Shown piece after piece: positions 32,841 to 41,971 of a DNA stretch of 64,000 nt. The position numbers were made by a program, and so were the translations under genes. Below the pieces are notes generated by a model. It worked only from the letters and a program-made list of their open reading frames with translations, ran no database searches and was not told the origin of the DNA. The DNA comes from Brachybacterium phenoliresistens. GTDB taxonomy: Bacteria > Actinomycetota > Actinomycetes > Actinomycetales > Dermabacteraceae. Where the stretch lies: NCBI RefSeq assembly GCF_000576425.1, contig NZ_KK069994.1, positions 186,001 to 250,000 on the forward strand. The letters run 5' to 3'. Positions within the stretch are counted from its first letter, which is position 1. The number at the start of each line of letters is the position of its first letter.

Positions 32841-33527
32841 TCAATGCAGGATCGGGCACGGCGCACGCGGCGCGCAGCGGGGAGACCGGGCCTCTGCGGG
32901 AGGCGCCGCCTGCGCGCCCCGAGCCCCGCTGCGGGGGACGCCTCCGGGACCGGCCCGGGAACCGCCGAGGGCATCGGCCCCGGAGCCCGCCCCCTCCAGC
33001 GGCTGCAGCACGCTCGGTCCGCGCTCGCCGAGCAGCATCAGCGGGTCCAGGTAGTCCTCGCCGCGCCGGGCGCCGAGGTGCAGGCACGGACCGGTGGGAC
33101 AGTGCGTGCCCTCCGCCCACAGAGCGCCGACCACGCTCCCGGCCGTGACCGGATCGCCCTCGGCCACGCTCGCCACCACCGGCTCGTAGGTCGAGACGAG
33201 ACCGTCGCCGTGGAGGATCGAGAGCACCGGGCGCCCCGCGACCATGCCGGCGAAGCGCACCGTCCCGTCCTCCACGGCGCGCACGGTCCCGTCCGCGCCG
33301 GAGATGTCGATCCCGCGGTGCCCCGCCGCATAGCGATGCGCGGGCGCCTCGAAGGGGCGCACCACCGGGTGCGGCGGGGCGACGGGCCACAGCCATCGGC
33401 CCGATCCCTCGCCGTGCGCCGGGGCCGCGGGGAGCACGAGCACCGCCAGCAGCAGGGCGAGGAGGGCGAGGAGGTGCAGGGGCCCGCGTGCGCCGGGCAC
33501 CCGCCCGGCCGGCATGATCCTGGTCAT
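32841..33527 (-). CDS. M23-like peptidoglycan-binding protein with altered catalytic site
   Basis: 228 residues with an N-terminal signal segment (LHLLALLALLLAVLVLPAAPAHG), so probably secreted. The LytM/M23 fold follows, with GHRGIDIS giving the first zinc pair (His70, Asp74) and YLDP at the end of the fold. The second motif, normally HxH, reads CLH (Cys148, His150), so the catalytic His is replaced. It may be a non-hydrolytic cell-wall binder or regulator. A basic Ala/Pro/Arg tail follows. GGAGGA lies 10 nt before the ATG. It is divergent from rpsB, as in many actinobacteria. Confidence 0.85.
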   Translation of the reverse strand: MTRIMPAGRVPGARGPLHLLALLALLLAVLVLPAAPAHGEGSGRWLWPVAPPHPVVRPFEAPAHRYAAGHRGIDISGADGTVRAVEDGTVRFAGMVAGRPVLSILHGDGLVSTYEPVVASVAEGDPVTAGSVVGALWAEGTHCPTGPCLHLGARRGEDYLDPLMLLGERGPSVLQPLEGAGSGADALGGSRAGPGGVPRSGARGAQAAPPAEARSPRCAPRAPCPILH

Positions 33528-33704
33528 GACCGCAGGATCCTCCGGGGCGCCGGCACGGGCCAGGCCCGGACGGGGACTGGGGACGCCCGGCGCCTGGGGA
33601 GGAGGAGCGGCCCCGGCGCGGGAGCGGGCGGGCAACAGGAGCCGGTGCGGGAGGACGTGACCGATCGCGCCCCCGGGAGGGCGTGCCCGGCCCGGGCCAT
33701 CGGA

Positions 33705-33917
33705 TAGACTCGCCGTGGCATCCGGTCCGTCCGGATGACTTCGCGTGCCCATCAGGGACGCCCGGACCATCGGTCCCCTCGCGGGGCGGTCCGGGACCTG
33801 GGCACCAGGCTCCGCATCATCCCGGTGCGGGGGACAACCGAGAACAAGGCCCGGCGCCACGACCGTGGACGCCCTTCGGGTGCGCCGCGTGAGCCCCGGG
33901 TCGGAAGACAGGACATC
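33705..33917 (+). promoter_or_regulatory. rpsB promoter and long leader
   Basis: TAGACT (33705-33710) is a -10 element. A perfect 7-bp hairpin CATCCGG/CCGGATG (33719-33725/33731-33737) begins the transcript of about 200 nt before the rpsB ATG. This stretch has no gene. A leader of this length suggests S2 autoregulation, unproven. Bases 33528-33700 otherwise show nothing recognisable. Confidence 0.45.
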
Positions 33918-34829
33918 ATGGCAGTCGTCACTATGCGCCAGCTCCTCGAGAGCGGCGTCCACTTCGGACACCAGACCCGCCGCTGGAACCCGAAGATGAA
34001 GCGCTTCATCTTCACCGAGCGCAACGGCATCTACATCGTCGACCTGATGCAGACGCTCACCTACATCGACAAGGCGTACGAGTTCGTCAAGCAGACGGTC
34101 TCGCACGGCGGCACGATCCTCTTCGTCGGCACCAAGAAGCAGGCGCAGGAGTCCATCCGCGAGCAGGCGACCCGCGTGGGCATGCCCTTCGTGAACCAGC
34201 GCTGGCTGGGCGGCATGCTCACCAACCTGCAGACGGTCTCCGCGCGCGTGAACCGCCTCAAGGAGCTCGAGCAGATCGACTTCGACGATGTGGCCTCCTC
34301 CGGCCGCACCAAGAAGGAGCTGCTGATGATGCGCCGCGAGAAGGACAAGCTGGAGAAGACCCTCGGCGGCATCCGCGACATGGCCCGCACCCCCTCGGCC
34401 GTGTGGATCGTGGACACCAACAAGGAGCACCTCGCCGTCGACGAGGCGCAGAAGCTCAACATCCCCGTCGTCGCGATCCTGGACACCAACTGCGATCCCG
34501 ACGAGGTCACCTACCCGATCCCGGGCAACGACGACGCGATCCGCTCCGTCACCCTCCTGACCCGCGTGGTGGCCGACGCCGTCGCCGCGGGCCTGCAGGA
34601 GCGTCACCAGAAGAACACCCAGGGCGAGAAGAACGTCTCGGCCGTCGAGGCCGAGCCGCTGGCCGAGTGGGAGCAGGAGCTGCTCAAGCAGTCCGAGGTC
34701 CAGCAGTCCGACGCCCCGGCCGAGGAGACCCCCCTCCAGGCCGAGGGCGCCGAGGCCGTCGAGGGCGCGGAGTCCACCGAGGCCCCCGCCGAGGCGCCCC
34801 AGGACGCCGAGGCCGCCAAGGCCGAGTGA
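33918..34829 (+). CDS. rpsB: 30S ribosomal protein S2
   Basis: 303 residues. The S2 core ([66 protein letters not shown]) covers about residues 1-235. An acidic Glu/Ala-rich tail of about 65 residues (ending [13 protein letters not shown]) is added, as seen in other actinobacteria. ATG at 33918. It heads rpsB-tsf, with a strong palindrome in between. Confidence 0.98.
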   Translation: MAVVTMRQLLESGVHFGHQTRRWNPKMKRFIFTERNGIYIVDLMQTLTYIDKAYEFVKQTVSHGGTILFVGTKKQAQESIREQATRVGMPFVNQRWLGGMLTNLQTVSARVNRLKELEQIDFDDVASSGRTKKELLMMRREKDKLEKTLGGIRDMARTPSAVWIVDTNKEHLAVDEAQKLNIPVVAILDTNCDPDEVTYPIPGNDDAIRSVTLLTRVVADAVAAGLQERHQKNTQGEKNVSAVEAEPLAEWEQELLKQSEVQQSDAPAEETPLQAEGAEAVEGAESTEAPAEAPQDAEAAKAE

Positions 34830-34834
34830 TCATC

Positions 34835-34866
34835 GTTCCGGGGAGGCGGATCCGCCTCCCCGGAAC
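34835..34866. terminator. Perfect 32-bp palindrome between rpsB and tsf
   Basis: 34835-34850 and 34851-34866 are exact complements (16 bp each). As RNA it folds into a stem with a minimal GATC-centred loop. It probably attenuates read-through from rpsB or protects its 3' end. Confidence 0.75.
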
Positions 34867-34920
34867 TGTGACCAGCCCCGTCACCCATCGACATTCCCCA
34901 CCATCCCTAGGGAGAGACAT

Positions 34921-35745
34921 ATGGCGAACTACACCGCTGCTGACATCAAGGAGATCCGCGAGGCCACCGGCGCCGGCATGCTCGACGTCAAGAAGGCGCT
35001 CGACGAGGCCGACGGCGACAAGGCGAAGGCCGTCGAGCTGATCCGCGTCAAGGGCCTCAAGGGCATCGCCAAGCGCGAGGGCCGCAGCGCCTCCGAGGGT
35101 CTCGTGGCCTTCGACGTGCGCGACGTCGAGGGCGGCCAGCAGGGCACCCTCGTCGAGCTGAACTCCGAGACCGACTTCGTCGCCAAGAACGACAAGTTCG
35201 TCGCCCTGGGCGACGAGGCCGTGGCCGCCGCCGTCGAGTCCGGCGCGACCGAGCCGGAGCAGCTCGCCGACACCCCCTTCGGCGAGGCGCTCACCAACGC
35301 GGGCGCCACCATGGGCGAGAAGATCCTGGTCCGCCGCATCGGCCGGGTGCAGGGCGAGGTCGTCACCGCCTACATGCACCGCACCAACAAGGACCTCCCC
35401 CCGCAGGTGGGCGTCCTCGTGGCCACCGACGCCGCCGGCGCCGAGGTGGCGCGCGACGTGGCGATGCACATCGCCGCGTACTCGCCGCTGTACCTCACCC
35501 GTGACGAGGTCCCGGCCGACCAGGTCGAGAACGAGCGTCGCATCGCCGAGGAGACCGCGAAGAACGAGGGCAAGCCCGAGAAGGCTCTCCCGAAGATCGT
35601 CGAGGGTCGCCTCAACGGCTTCTTCAAGGAGAACGTCCTGCTCGAGCAGGCCTTCGCCAAGGACGCCAAGCAGACCGTCGGCAAGGTCCTCGAGGCCGCC
35701 GGCGGCACCGTCACCGGATTCGTCCGCTTCCGCGTCGGCAACTGA
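34921..35745 (+). CDS. tsf: Elongation factor Ts
   Basis: GDP-GTP exchange factor for EF-Tu. The 274-residue product has the N-terminal UBA-like helix pair (IKEIREATGAGMLDVKKALDEADGD) and the signature LNSETDFVAKND, then the coiled-coil region and C-terminal module. AGGGAGA sits just before the ATG. A strong terminator follows. Confidence 0.98.
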   Translation: MANYTAADIKEIREATGAGMLDVKKALDEADGDKAKAVELIRVKGLKGIAKREGRSASEGLVAFDVRDVEGGQQGTLVELNSETDFVAKNDKFVALGDEAVAAAVESGATEPEQLADTPFGEALTNAGATMGEKILVRRIGRVQGEVVTAYMHRTNKDLPPQVGVLVATDAAGAEVARDVAMHIAAYSPLYLTRDEVPADQVENERRIAEETAKNEGKPEKALPKIVEGRLNGFFKENVLLEQAFAKDAKQTVGKVLEAAGGTVTGFVRFRVGN

Positions 35746-35831
35746 CCGACGCATCGCAGCACCCGAGCAGGGCGGTCGCGCCATCGGCCCGGAGAACCTC
35801 TCCCGGCCCGGCGTGATCGCCCTCTCCAACC

Positions 35832-35862
35832 CGCGCCCCCGCACTCTCGGTGCGGGGGCGCG
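35832..35862. terminator. Hairpin terminator after tsf
   Basis: 13-bp perfect stem CGCGCCCCCGCAC/GTGCGGGGGCGCG with a 5-nt TCTCG loop. Confidence 0.8.
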
Positions 35863-35903
35863 CCGGTAGCATCACCGGTGACCCTCAGCGGAAGGACCCC
35901 CGA

Positions 35904-36659
35904 ATGACCCAGACGTACACCTCCCCGATCCCCGTCCTCCCCAAGAAGGGCGACGGCCGGCGCGTGCTGCTCAAGCTCTCCGGAGAGGCGTTCGGCGGCG
36001 GGGCCGTGGGCGTGGATCCCGATGTCGTCTCCCGCGTCGCCGCGGAGATCGCCGAGGGCGTCGCCCAGGGGATCGAGTGCGCCATCGTCGTGGGCGGCGG
36101 GAACTTCTTCCGCGGCGCCGAGCTCTCCCAGCGCGGCATGGACCGCCGCCGCGCCGACTACATGGGCATGCTCGGCACCGTCATGAACTGCCTGGCCCTG
36201 CAGGACTTCCTCGAGCAGAAGGGCGTCTCCACCCGCGTGCAGACCGCCATCACCATGGGCCAGGTCGCCGAGCCCTACCTGCCGCTGCGGGCCGTGCGCC
36301 ACCTCGAGAAGGGCCGCGTGGTCATCTTCGGCGCCGGCGCCGGCATGCCGTACTTCTCCACCGACACGGTGGCCGTGCAGCGCGCCCTGGAGATCGGCTG
36401 CGACGAGGTGCTGATGGCCAAGAACGGGGTGGACGGCGTGTACACCGCCGATCCCCGCTCGAACCCCGACGCCGAGAAGCTCGAGCACATCACCTACGAC
36501 GAGGCCCTGAAGAAGGGGCTCAAGGTCGTCGACGCGACCGCCTTCAGCCTGTGCATGGACAACGCGCAGCAGATGATGGTGTTCGGCCTGGACGAGTCCG
36601 GCAACATCACCCGCGCCATGAAGGGCGACCGGATCGGCACCGTCGTCACCGGCAGCTGA
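35904..36659 (+). CDS. pyrH: UMP kinase
   Basis: Phosphorylates UMP to UDP; hexameric amino-acid-kinase fold. 251 residues with [31 protein letters not shown], the acceptor-site [15 protein letters not shown] and [11 protein letters not shown] follows GGAAGGA. It stands between tsf and frr, the standard order. Confidence 0.98.
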   Translation: MTQTYTSPIPVLPKKGDGRRVLLKLSGEAFGGGAVGVDPDVVSRVAAEIAEGVAQGIECAIVVGGGNFFRGAELSQRGMDRRRADYMGMLGTVMNCLALQDFLEQKGVSTRVQTAITMGQVAEPYLPLRAVRHLEKGRVVIFGAGAGMPYFSTDTVAVQRALEIGCDEVLMAKNGVDGVYTADPRSNPDAEKLEHITYDEALKKGLKVVDATAFSLCMDNAQQMMVFGLDESGNITRAMKGDRIGTVVTGS

Positions 36660-36717
36660 GCCCCGGCGCCGGCCGCTGCGGCGACCGGCGCCCGACCGCC
36701 CCGCCCCGCCGAGGTCC

Positions 36718-36746
36718 CTGACCTGTGCGCCGCGGTGGGGGAGAAT
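36718..36746 (+). promoter_or_regulatory. Candidate promoter for frr
   Basis: CTGACC (36718-36723) and GAGAAT (36741-36746) with a 17-nt spacer, 38 nt before the frr GTG. Confidence 0.45.
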
Positions 36747-36783
36747 GTCCCGTGAGATCCGCTAGAACCAAGAGGAGCACATC

Positions 36784-37350
36784 GTGAGCGACGACGTCGC
36801 CGGCATCCTGAAGGACGCCGAAGCCAAGATGACCAAGTCCGTCGAGGTGACCAAGGAGGACTTCTCCGCGATCCGCACCGGGCGGGCCAACGCGGCGATG
36901 TTCCAGGGCATCGAGGTCGAGTACTACGGCGCCCCGACCCCCCTGAACCAGCTCGCCTCGCTGCAGTTCCCCGAGGCCCGCACCGTGATCGTGACCCCGT
37001 ACGACAAGACGGCGATGCCCGCCGTCGAGTCCGCGCTGCGCGAGTCCGATCTCGGCGTCAACCCGACCAACAACGGCGACAACCTCCGCGTGGTCCTGCC
37101 CGCCCTCACCGAGGAGCGGCGCAAGGAGTACGTCAAGCTCGCCAAGAACAAGGCCGAGGACGGCAAGGTCGCCGTGCGCGGCACGCGCGGCAACGCGAAG
37201 AAGGCCATCGAGAAGCTGGTCAAGGACAAGGAGATCGGCGAGGACGAGGGCACCCGTGCCGAGAAGGAGCTCGAGGTCCTCACCAAGAAGTACATCGAGC
37301 TGGTCGACGTCGCCCTCTCCGCGAAGGAGACGGAGCTGGCCACGGTCTGA
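36784..37350 (+). CDS. frr: Ribosome recycling factor
   Basis: Splits post-termination ribosomes with EF-G. 188 residues, full length: RTGRANAAMFQGIEVEYYGAPTPLNQLASL in domain II and ERRKEYVKLAKNKAEDGKVAVRGTRGNAKK in the three-helix bundle. GTG start with AGGAG upstream. 24 nt before cdsA. Confidence 0.98.
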   Translation: MSDDVAGILKDAEAKMTKSVEVTKEDFSAIRTGRANAAMFQGIEVEYYGAPTPLNQLASLQFPEARTVIVTPYDKTAMPAVESALRESDLGVNPTNNGDNLRVVLPALTEERRKEYVKLAKNKAEDGKVAVRGTRGNAKKAIEKLVKDKEIGEDEGTRAEKELEVLTKKYIELVDVALSAKETELATV

Positions 37351-37374
37351 GACCGAGCAGAGCCGGCCGCTCCC

Positions 37375-38412
37375 GTGACCTCCCCGACCCCGCCGCAGCC
37401 CGGCGGCCCGCAGACCGCCTCGGCACCCGCCGAGGCGGTCGTCGGCGTCCCCGGGCGCCCCGACCGTCACGGTGCGCGCACGGGCGGGATCCGGCACAGC
37501 GCGGTCCTCGCCCGCGCCCAGGAGGCCGATGCCCGCTCGCGCGTGCAGAAGGCCGCCGAGGCGCGCTCGGCCGGCGGGGACGGGGCGGAGAGCCACGGCG
37601 CCCGTCGGGGTCCGGGGCGCAACCTCCCGGCGGCGATCGGGGTCGGTCTCGGTCTCGGCGCGGTCGTCCTGGGCACGCTGTTCCTGCTGCCTGCGGCCCT
37701 TCCCGCAGTGGTGGCCGTCGGCATCGTGCTGGGGGTGCTCGAGCTGACCCGCGCCCTGGGCCAGGGCGGTCTGCAGGTCCCGGCGATGCCCGTCCTCGTC
37801 GGCGGCATCGGCATGGTCGTCTCGACCGTCGTGTTCGGGGTGGACGGTCTGATCGTGGCGACCGCCGTCGCGATCTGCGTGCTCATCGTCTGGCGGGTCT
37901 CGGAGTCCCTCGGCCTGCCGGCGCTGCGCGACGTGTGCGCGGGCGTGCTCACGATCGCGTGGATCCCCTTCCTCGGCTGCTTCCTGCTGCTCCTGCACGA
38001 CCGTCCCGCCGGCGCCTTCGCCGTGCTGCTGGCGATCGTCGTCCCCGTCGCCAACGACGTGGGGGGCTACGTCGCCGGCGTCCTGTTCGGGGCGCATCCG
38101 ATGGCCCCGGGGATCAGCCCGAAGAAGAGCTGGGAGGGCTTCGCCGGCTCCCTCGTCATCGGCGTCGCGAGCGCCGTCGGCGTCATGGTCCTCGGGCTGG
38201 GGGCGCCCTGGTGGGCGGGGCTGATCCTCGGCGCCGTCATCGTGGTCGTCTCGACCTGCGGGGATCTCGCCGAGTCCCTCATCAAGCGCGACCTGGGCCT
38301 CAAGGACATGGGGCACCTGCTGCCCGGGCACGGCGGGGTCCTGGACCGCGTCGACTCCATCCTTCTCGCCGCCCCCTGCACCTACATCCTCCTGGAGATC
38401 CTGCTCCCATGA
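37375..38412 (+). CDS. cdsA: Phosphatidate cytidylyltransferase
   Basis: Makes CDP-diacylglycerol, the common precursor of membrane phospholipids. 345 residues: a cytoplasmic N-terminal tail of about 80 residues rich in Arg/Gly, then about eight helices and the family signature KRDLGLKDMGHLLPGHGGVLDRVDS near the end. GTG start. Its stop overlaps the rlmN ATG (ATGA), so lipid synthesis and rRNA modification genes are co-translated, as is usual here. Confidence 0.95.
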   Translation: MTSPTPPQPGGPQTASAPAEAVVGVPGRPDRHGARTGGIRHSAVLARAQEADARSRVQKAAEARSAGGDGAESHGARRGPGRNLPAAIGVGLGLGAVVLGTLFLLPAALPAVVAVGIVLGVLELTRALGQGGLQVPAMPVLVGGIGMVVSTVVFGVDGLIVATAVAICVLIVWRVSESLGLPALRDVCAGVLTIAWIPFLGCFLLLLHDRPAGAFAVLLAIVVPVANDVGGYVAGVLFGAHPMAPGISPKKSWEGFAGSLVIGVASAVGVMVLGLGAPWWAGLILGAVIVVVSTCGDLAESLIKRDLGLKDMGHLLPGHGGVLDRVDSILLAAPCTYILLEILLP

Positions 38413-39695
38413 GCGCCACCGGTTCCGACCCCTCCCGCCGCCCCGTCGACCTGCCCGACCTCTCCCGGGAGGCCGTGCCGGGGGAGAAGGTCGCCCTGGC
38501 CCCCGGCCAGCTGCAGCTGCGGCCCACCCGCCGCGGCAAGGCCCCCTCGCACCTGGCCGACCTCACCCTCGCGGAGCGGCGCGCCGCCGTGGTGGAGATG
38601 GGTCTGCCCGCCTTCCGGGCCAACCAGCTGTCCAAGCACTACTTCGACCACGCGACGACCGATCCGGACGACCTCACGGACATCCCCAAGGATCTGCGCG
38701 CCACGCTCGTCGAGCGCTTCTTCCCGCCGCTGCTCGAGCTGGTCTCGATGCAGGCCGCCGACCACGGCGCCACGCAGAAGATGCTCTGGCGCCTGTTCGA
38801 CGGATCCCTCGTGGAGTCGGTGCTCATGCGCTACACGGGCCGGGTCACGCTGTGCATCTCCTCGGAGGCCGGCTGCGGCATGAACTGCCCGTTCTGCGCG
38901 ACCGGGCAGATGGGCCTGACCCGCAACCTCTCCGCCGCGGAGATCCTCGAGCAGGTCCGCATCGCCAACGCCAAGCTCGCGGCCGGGGAGGTCCCCGCCC
39001 AGGAGGGCGAGAACCCCGTCACCCGCGTGAGCAACATCGTCTTCATGGGCATGGGCGAGCCGCTGGCGAACTACCGCCCCGTGGCGACGGTCTGCAAGCG
39101 CCTGAACGCCCCCTCGCCGGAGGGCTTCGGGATGAGCGCGCGCAGCATCACCGTCTCCACCGTCGGCCTGGCCCCGGCGGTCCGCAAGCTCATCAAGGAG
39201 GAGATCCCGGTGACGCTCGCGGTCTCCCTCCACGCCCCGGACGACGCCCTGCGCGACGAGCTGGTGCCCATCAACACGCGCTTCGACGTGGACGAGATCC
39301 TCTCGGCCGCCCACGAGTACTTCCAGGCCACGGGCCGCCGGGTGAGCATCGAGTACGCGCTGATCCGCGACATCAACGACCAGGCCCATCGGGCGCAGCT
39401 GCTCGCGGACCGTCTCATCGCCAAGGGCGGCACCGGCTGGGTGCACGTGAACCCGATCCCGCTGAACCCCGTGAAGGGCTCGAAGTGGACCGCATCGGAT
39501 CCCTTCGTCGAGAAGCGCTTCGTGGAGACCCTGCGCGCGGCCGGGATCCGCGCCACGATCCGCGACACCCGCGGCTCGGACATCGACGGCGCCTGCGGCC
39601 AGCTGGCCGCGGAGGTGCTCGAGTCCGACGCCCATCGCGCGGACCGCGAGGCGCGGGTCGCCCGGGTCGAGGCGATCGCGACCCAGGACTCGTGA
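38409..39695 (+). CDS. rlmN: Dual-specificity 23S rRNA/tRNA adenine C2-methyltransferase
   Basis: Radical-SAM enzyme making m2A2503 in 23S rRNA and m2A37 in some tRNAs. 428 residues; the cluster-binding CxxxCxxC is Cys156/Cys160/Cys163 (GCGMNCPFC). Further blocks are VFMGMGEPLANY, STVGLAP, VSLHAP and HVNPIPLNPV. The mechanistic Cys is in GSDIDGACGQL. N-terminal HTH-like segment present. Confidence 0.97.
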   Translation: MSATGSDPSRRPVDLPDLSREAVPGEKVALAPGQLQLRPTRRGKAPSHLADLTLAERRAAVVEMGLPAFRANQLSKHYFDHATTDPDDLTDIPKDLRATLVERFFPPLLELVSMQAADHGATQKMLWRLFDGSLVESVLMRYTGRVTLCISSEAGCGMNCPFCATGQMGLTRNLSAAEILEQVRIANAKLAAGEVPAQEGENPVTRVSNIVFMGMGEPLANYRPVATVCKRLNAPSPEGFGMSARSITVSTVGLAPAVRKLIKEEIPVTLAVSLHAPDDALRDELVPINTRFDVDEILSAAHEYFQATGRRVSIEYALIRDINDQAHRAQLLADRLIAKGGTGWVHVNPIPLNPVKGSKWTASDPFVEKRFVETLRAAGIRATIRDTRGSDIDGACGQLAAEVLESDAHRADREARVARVEAIATQDS

Positions 39696-39772
39696 CCGCG
39701 GCCGCCGGCCCGGCCGCGCCCGCCCCGTCCGCGGAGCGGGGCGGCCTCCCAGGAGGACAGTCCCCGGATGGT

Positions 39773-39778
39773 TACAGT
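39773..39778 (+). promoter_or_regulatory. Candidate -10 for the DivIVA-repeat gene
   Basis: TACAGT about 34 nt before the GTG. Confidence 0.4.
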
Positions 39779-39811
39779 GGTACCCGTTCCGGCATCGAGG
39801 AAGGACCACAG

Positions 39812-40360
39812 GTGAGCACATCCTTCGAGCGCGTCTCGCGCTTCAGCGTGGGCTATGCGACGGCGGAGGTCGACGATTTCCTCTCGCGGGCCCGCAGCGC
39901 CTACGAGAGCAAGGACCCCTCGTTCGACGGCTCCGATGTCGCCACGGCGAGCTTCGGCACCGAGCGCGGCGGCTACGACATGCGCACCGTGGACGAGGCG
40001 CTGGACCGCCTCTCCGACGCGTTCGCGCTGCAGGCCCGCGACGAGGCGATCGCCCGCGAGGGCGAGGCCGCGTGGATCGCCCAGCTGACCGAGCGCGCCG
40101 AGGCCCTCAAGGAGCGTCTCGAGCGCCCGGCCGGGCAGCGCTTCGCCCCGGCCTCCGCGGGCGAGCCCTCCTACGACATGGCCGATGTCGACGCCCTCTG
40201 CGACCAGCTGATCGCCTACTTCACCGACGGGCTGCCGATGAGCGTGGACGACGTCCGCCGGGCGGCCTTCCGCCGCCGCAAGGGCCCGGTCGGCTACCAG
40301 GAGGCCGTGGTCGACGTGTACCTCGACCATGTCGCGGATGTGATGGCGTCCGTGCCGTGA
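39812..40360 (+). CDS. DivIVA-domain repeat protein
   Basis: 182 residues with four related short motifs of the form (G/S)Y-x4-VD-x2-(L/C/F): FSVGYATAEVDDFL, GGYDMRTVDEALDRL, SYDMADVDALCDQL and VGYQEAVVDVYLDHV. This pattern is that of the actinobacterial DivIVA-repeat family, found between rlmN and the isoprenoid/M50 genes. DivIVA motifs bind curved membrane at poles or septa; the role of this family is unknown. GTG start with AAGGA upstream. Confidence 0.85.
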   Translation: MSTSFERVSRFSVGYATAEVDDFLSRARSAYESKDPSFDGSDVATASFGTERGGYDMRTVDEALDRLSDAFALQARDEAIAREGEAAWIAQLTERAEALKERLERPAGQRFAPASAGEPSYDMADVDALCDQLIAYFTDGLPMSVDDVRRAAFRRRKGPVGYQEAVVDVYLDHVADVMASVP

Positions 40361-40406
40361 CCCGCGGACCCCGGGCGCCGCGGCCGCCCCGCCGGGCACC
40401 CCGCGC

Positions 40407-41747
40407 ATGAGCGTCCTGCTGTTCGTCCTGGGCGTGCTGGCGATCGCCGTGGGGCTGGCGGTGTCCATCGCCCTGCACGAGCTCGGGCACCTGGTCCCTG
40501 CGAAGGCCTTCGGCGTGCGCGTGACCCAGTACATGATCGGCTTCGGCCCCACCGTGCTCGCGCGCCGGCGCGGCGAGACGGAGTACGGGATCAAGGCGCT
40601 GCCGCTGGGCGGATACATCCGGATGATCGGCATGTACCCGCCGCGCCGCGACGACGCCCCGGGGACCATCCGCGAGCATTCCACCGGGTTCTTCCAGCAG
40701 ATGTCCGCGGAGGCGAAGGACTGGGAGGCATCCCAGTACGGCCCGGAGGACGCGCAGCGCACCTTCAGCGCGCTCGCGGTGCCCAAGAAGCTCGTCGTCA
40801 TGCTCGGCGGGCCCGCCATGAACCTGGTGCTGTCGGTGCTGATCCTGGGCGTGCTGGTGTGCGGCATCGGTCTGCCGGGCGTCACCCCGACGGTGAGCAC
40901 CGTCTCGCAGTGCGTGCTGCCGGCCGATGCGCCGGAGGGCACCAGCTGCGAGGGCATGCCGCCGGCGCCCGCGGCCGCCGCGGGCATCGAGCCCGGGGAC
41001 GTGCTGCTGAGCATCGATGGTCGGGACATCGACGGCTGGGGCGACGTGACGGCCTCGGTGCGGGCCGCCGGCGACCGCACCGTCGACGTCGTCGTCTCCC
41101 GGGACGGCGAGCAGCTGACCCTGCAGGCCACCCCGATCGTCGACGCCCGGCCGGTGCTGGACGCCGACGGCCGCGCCGTGCTCGACGCGGACGGCGAGCT
41201 CGTCACCGAGCAGGTGGGATTCCTCGGCGTCGCCGGCACCCCGGACCTGGTGCGGCAGTCGCCCGCCCGGGTCCCCGGCATGGCCTGGGAGGCGTTCACC
41301 GGCACCGCCCGGATCGTGATCAGCCTCCCGGTGCGCCTGTGGGAGGTGGGGCAGGCCGCCTTCGGCACCCAGGAGCGCGACCCGAACGGTCCCATCGGCG
41401 TGGTGGGCGTGTCCCGCCTCGCGGGGGAGGTCGCCGCCGCCGAGCAGCCCGGCTTCGAGCTGCGGGAGAAGATCGCGACCCTGCTGTCGATGCTCGCCTC
41501 GTTGAACATGGCCCTGTTCGTCTTCAACCTGATCCCCCTGATGCCGCTGGACGGCGGCCATGTCCTCGGCGCCCTCGTCGAAGGGGTGCGGCGCGCGTGG
41601 GCCCGTCTGCGCGGGCGCCCCGACCCGGGGCCGGTGGACATGTCGCGGCTGCTGCCGCTGACCTATGCGGTCGCCTCGGTGTTCCTGGTGATGACGGTGC
41701 TGCTGCTGTATGCGGACATCGTCAAGCCCATCACCCTCTTCCCGTGA
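40407..41747 (+). CDS. M50 site-2 metalloprotease (RseP/Rip1 type)
   Basis: 446 residues. HELGH (about residue 24) is the zinc-binding catalytic motif in the first helix, and the third ligand is Asp in NLIPLMPLDGGH near residue 378. A PDZ domain lies between (AGIEPGDVLLSIDGRDI). It cleaves transmembrane anti-sigma factors or similar substrates inside the membrane; Rip1 is the mycobacterial counterpart. In most actinobacteria it is flanked by dxr and ispG; neither is here. Confidence 0.93.
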   Translation: MSVLLFVLGVLAIAVGLAVSIALHELGHLVPAKAFGVRVTQYMIGFGPTVLARRRGETEYGIKALPLGGYIRMIGMYPPRRDDAPGTIREHSTGFFQQMSAEAKDWEASQYGPEDAQRTFSALAVPKKLVVMLGGPAMNLVLSVLILGVLVCGIGLPGVTPTVSTVSQCVLPADAPEGTSCEGMPPAPAAAAGIEPGDVLLSIDGRDIDGWGDVTASVRAAGDRTVDVVVSRDGEQLTLQATPIVDARPVLDADGRAVLDADGELVTEQVGFLGVAGTPDLVRQSPARVPGMAWEAFTGTARIVISLPVRLWEVGQAAFGTQERDPNGPIGVVGVSRLAGEVAAAEQPGFELREKIATLLSMLASLNMALFVFNLIPLMPLDGGHVLGALVEGVRRAWARLRGRPDPGPVDMSRLLPLTYAVASVFLVMTVLLLYADIVKPITLFP

Positions 41748-41838
41748 CCGCAGCCCGCCGGCGCGGACCGCGGCATGCGCCGCCGTGCCCGGGAGCACGG
41801 CGCTCCCCGGTCCGTCCCCGATGAGCCGATCGGTGCCA

Positions 41839-41844
41839 CATAAT
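41839..41844 (+). promoter_or_regulatory. -10 element upstream of the GNAT gene
   Basis: CATAAT is followed by 6 nt and an ATG at 41851, a leaderless arrangement. Confidence 0.5.
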
Positions 41845-41850
41845 GGGGCG

Positions 41851-41964
41851 ATGACCGCAACCGGCCCTGCGCCCCGGCCGGGCCGTGCGCCCGCCGTGGC
41901 CGCGCCCCGCCTCGTGCCCCACGGCGCCGTGCACCGCCGTGCGGGCACGGAGCACGGTGGCTGA
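41851..41964 (+). CDS. Possible leader peptide before the GNAT gene (37 residues)
   Basis: An ATG-initiated ORF placed as if leaderless from the CATAAT at 41839. The peptide is Pro/Ala/Arg/His-rich (ending RRAGTEHGG) with no domain. Its stop (41962-41964) is 7 nt before the likely GNAT ATG. It could couple or attenuate GNAT translation, or be fortuitous. Confidence 0.3.
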   Translation: MTATGPAPRPGRAPAVAAPRLVPHGAVHRRAGTEHGG

Positions 41965-41971
41965 GGCCCGC

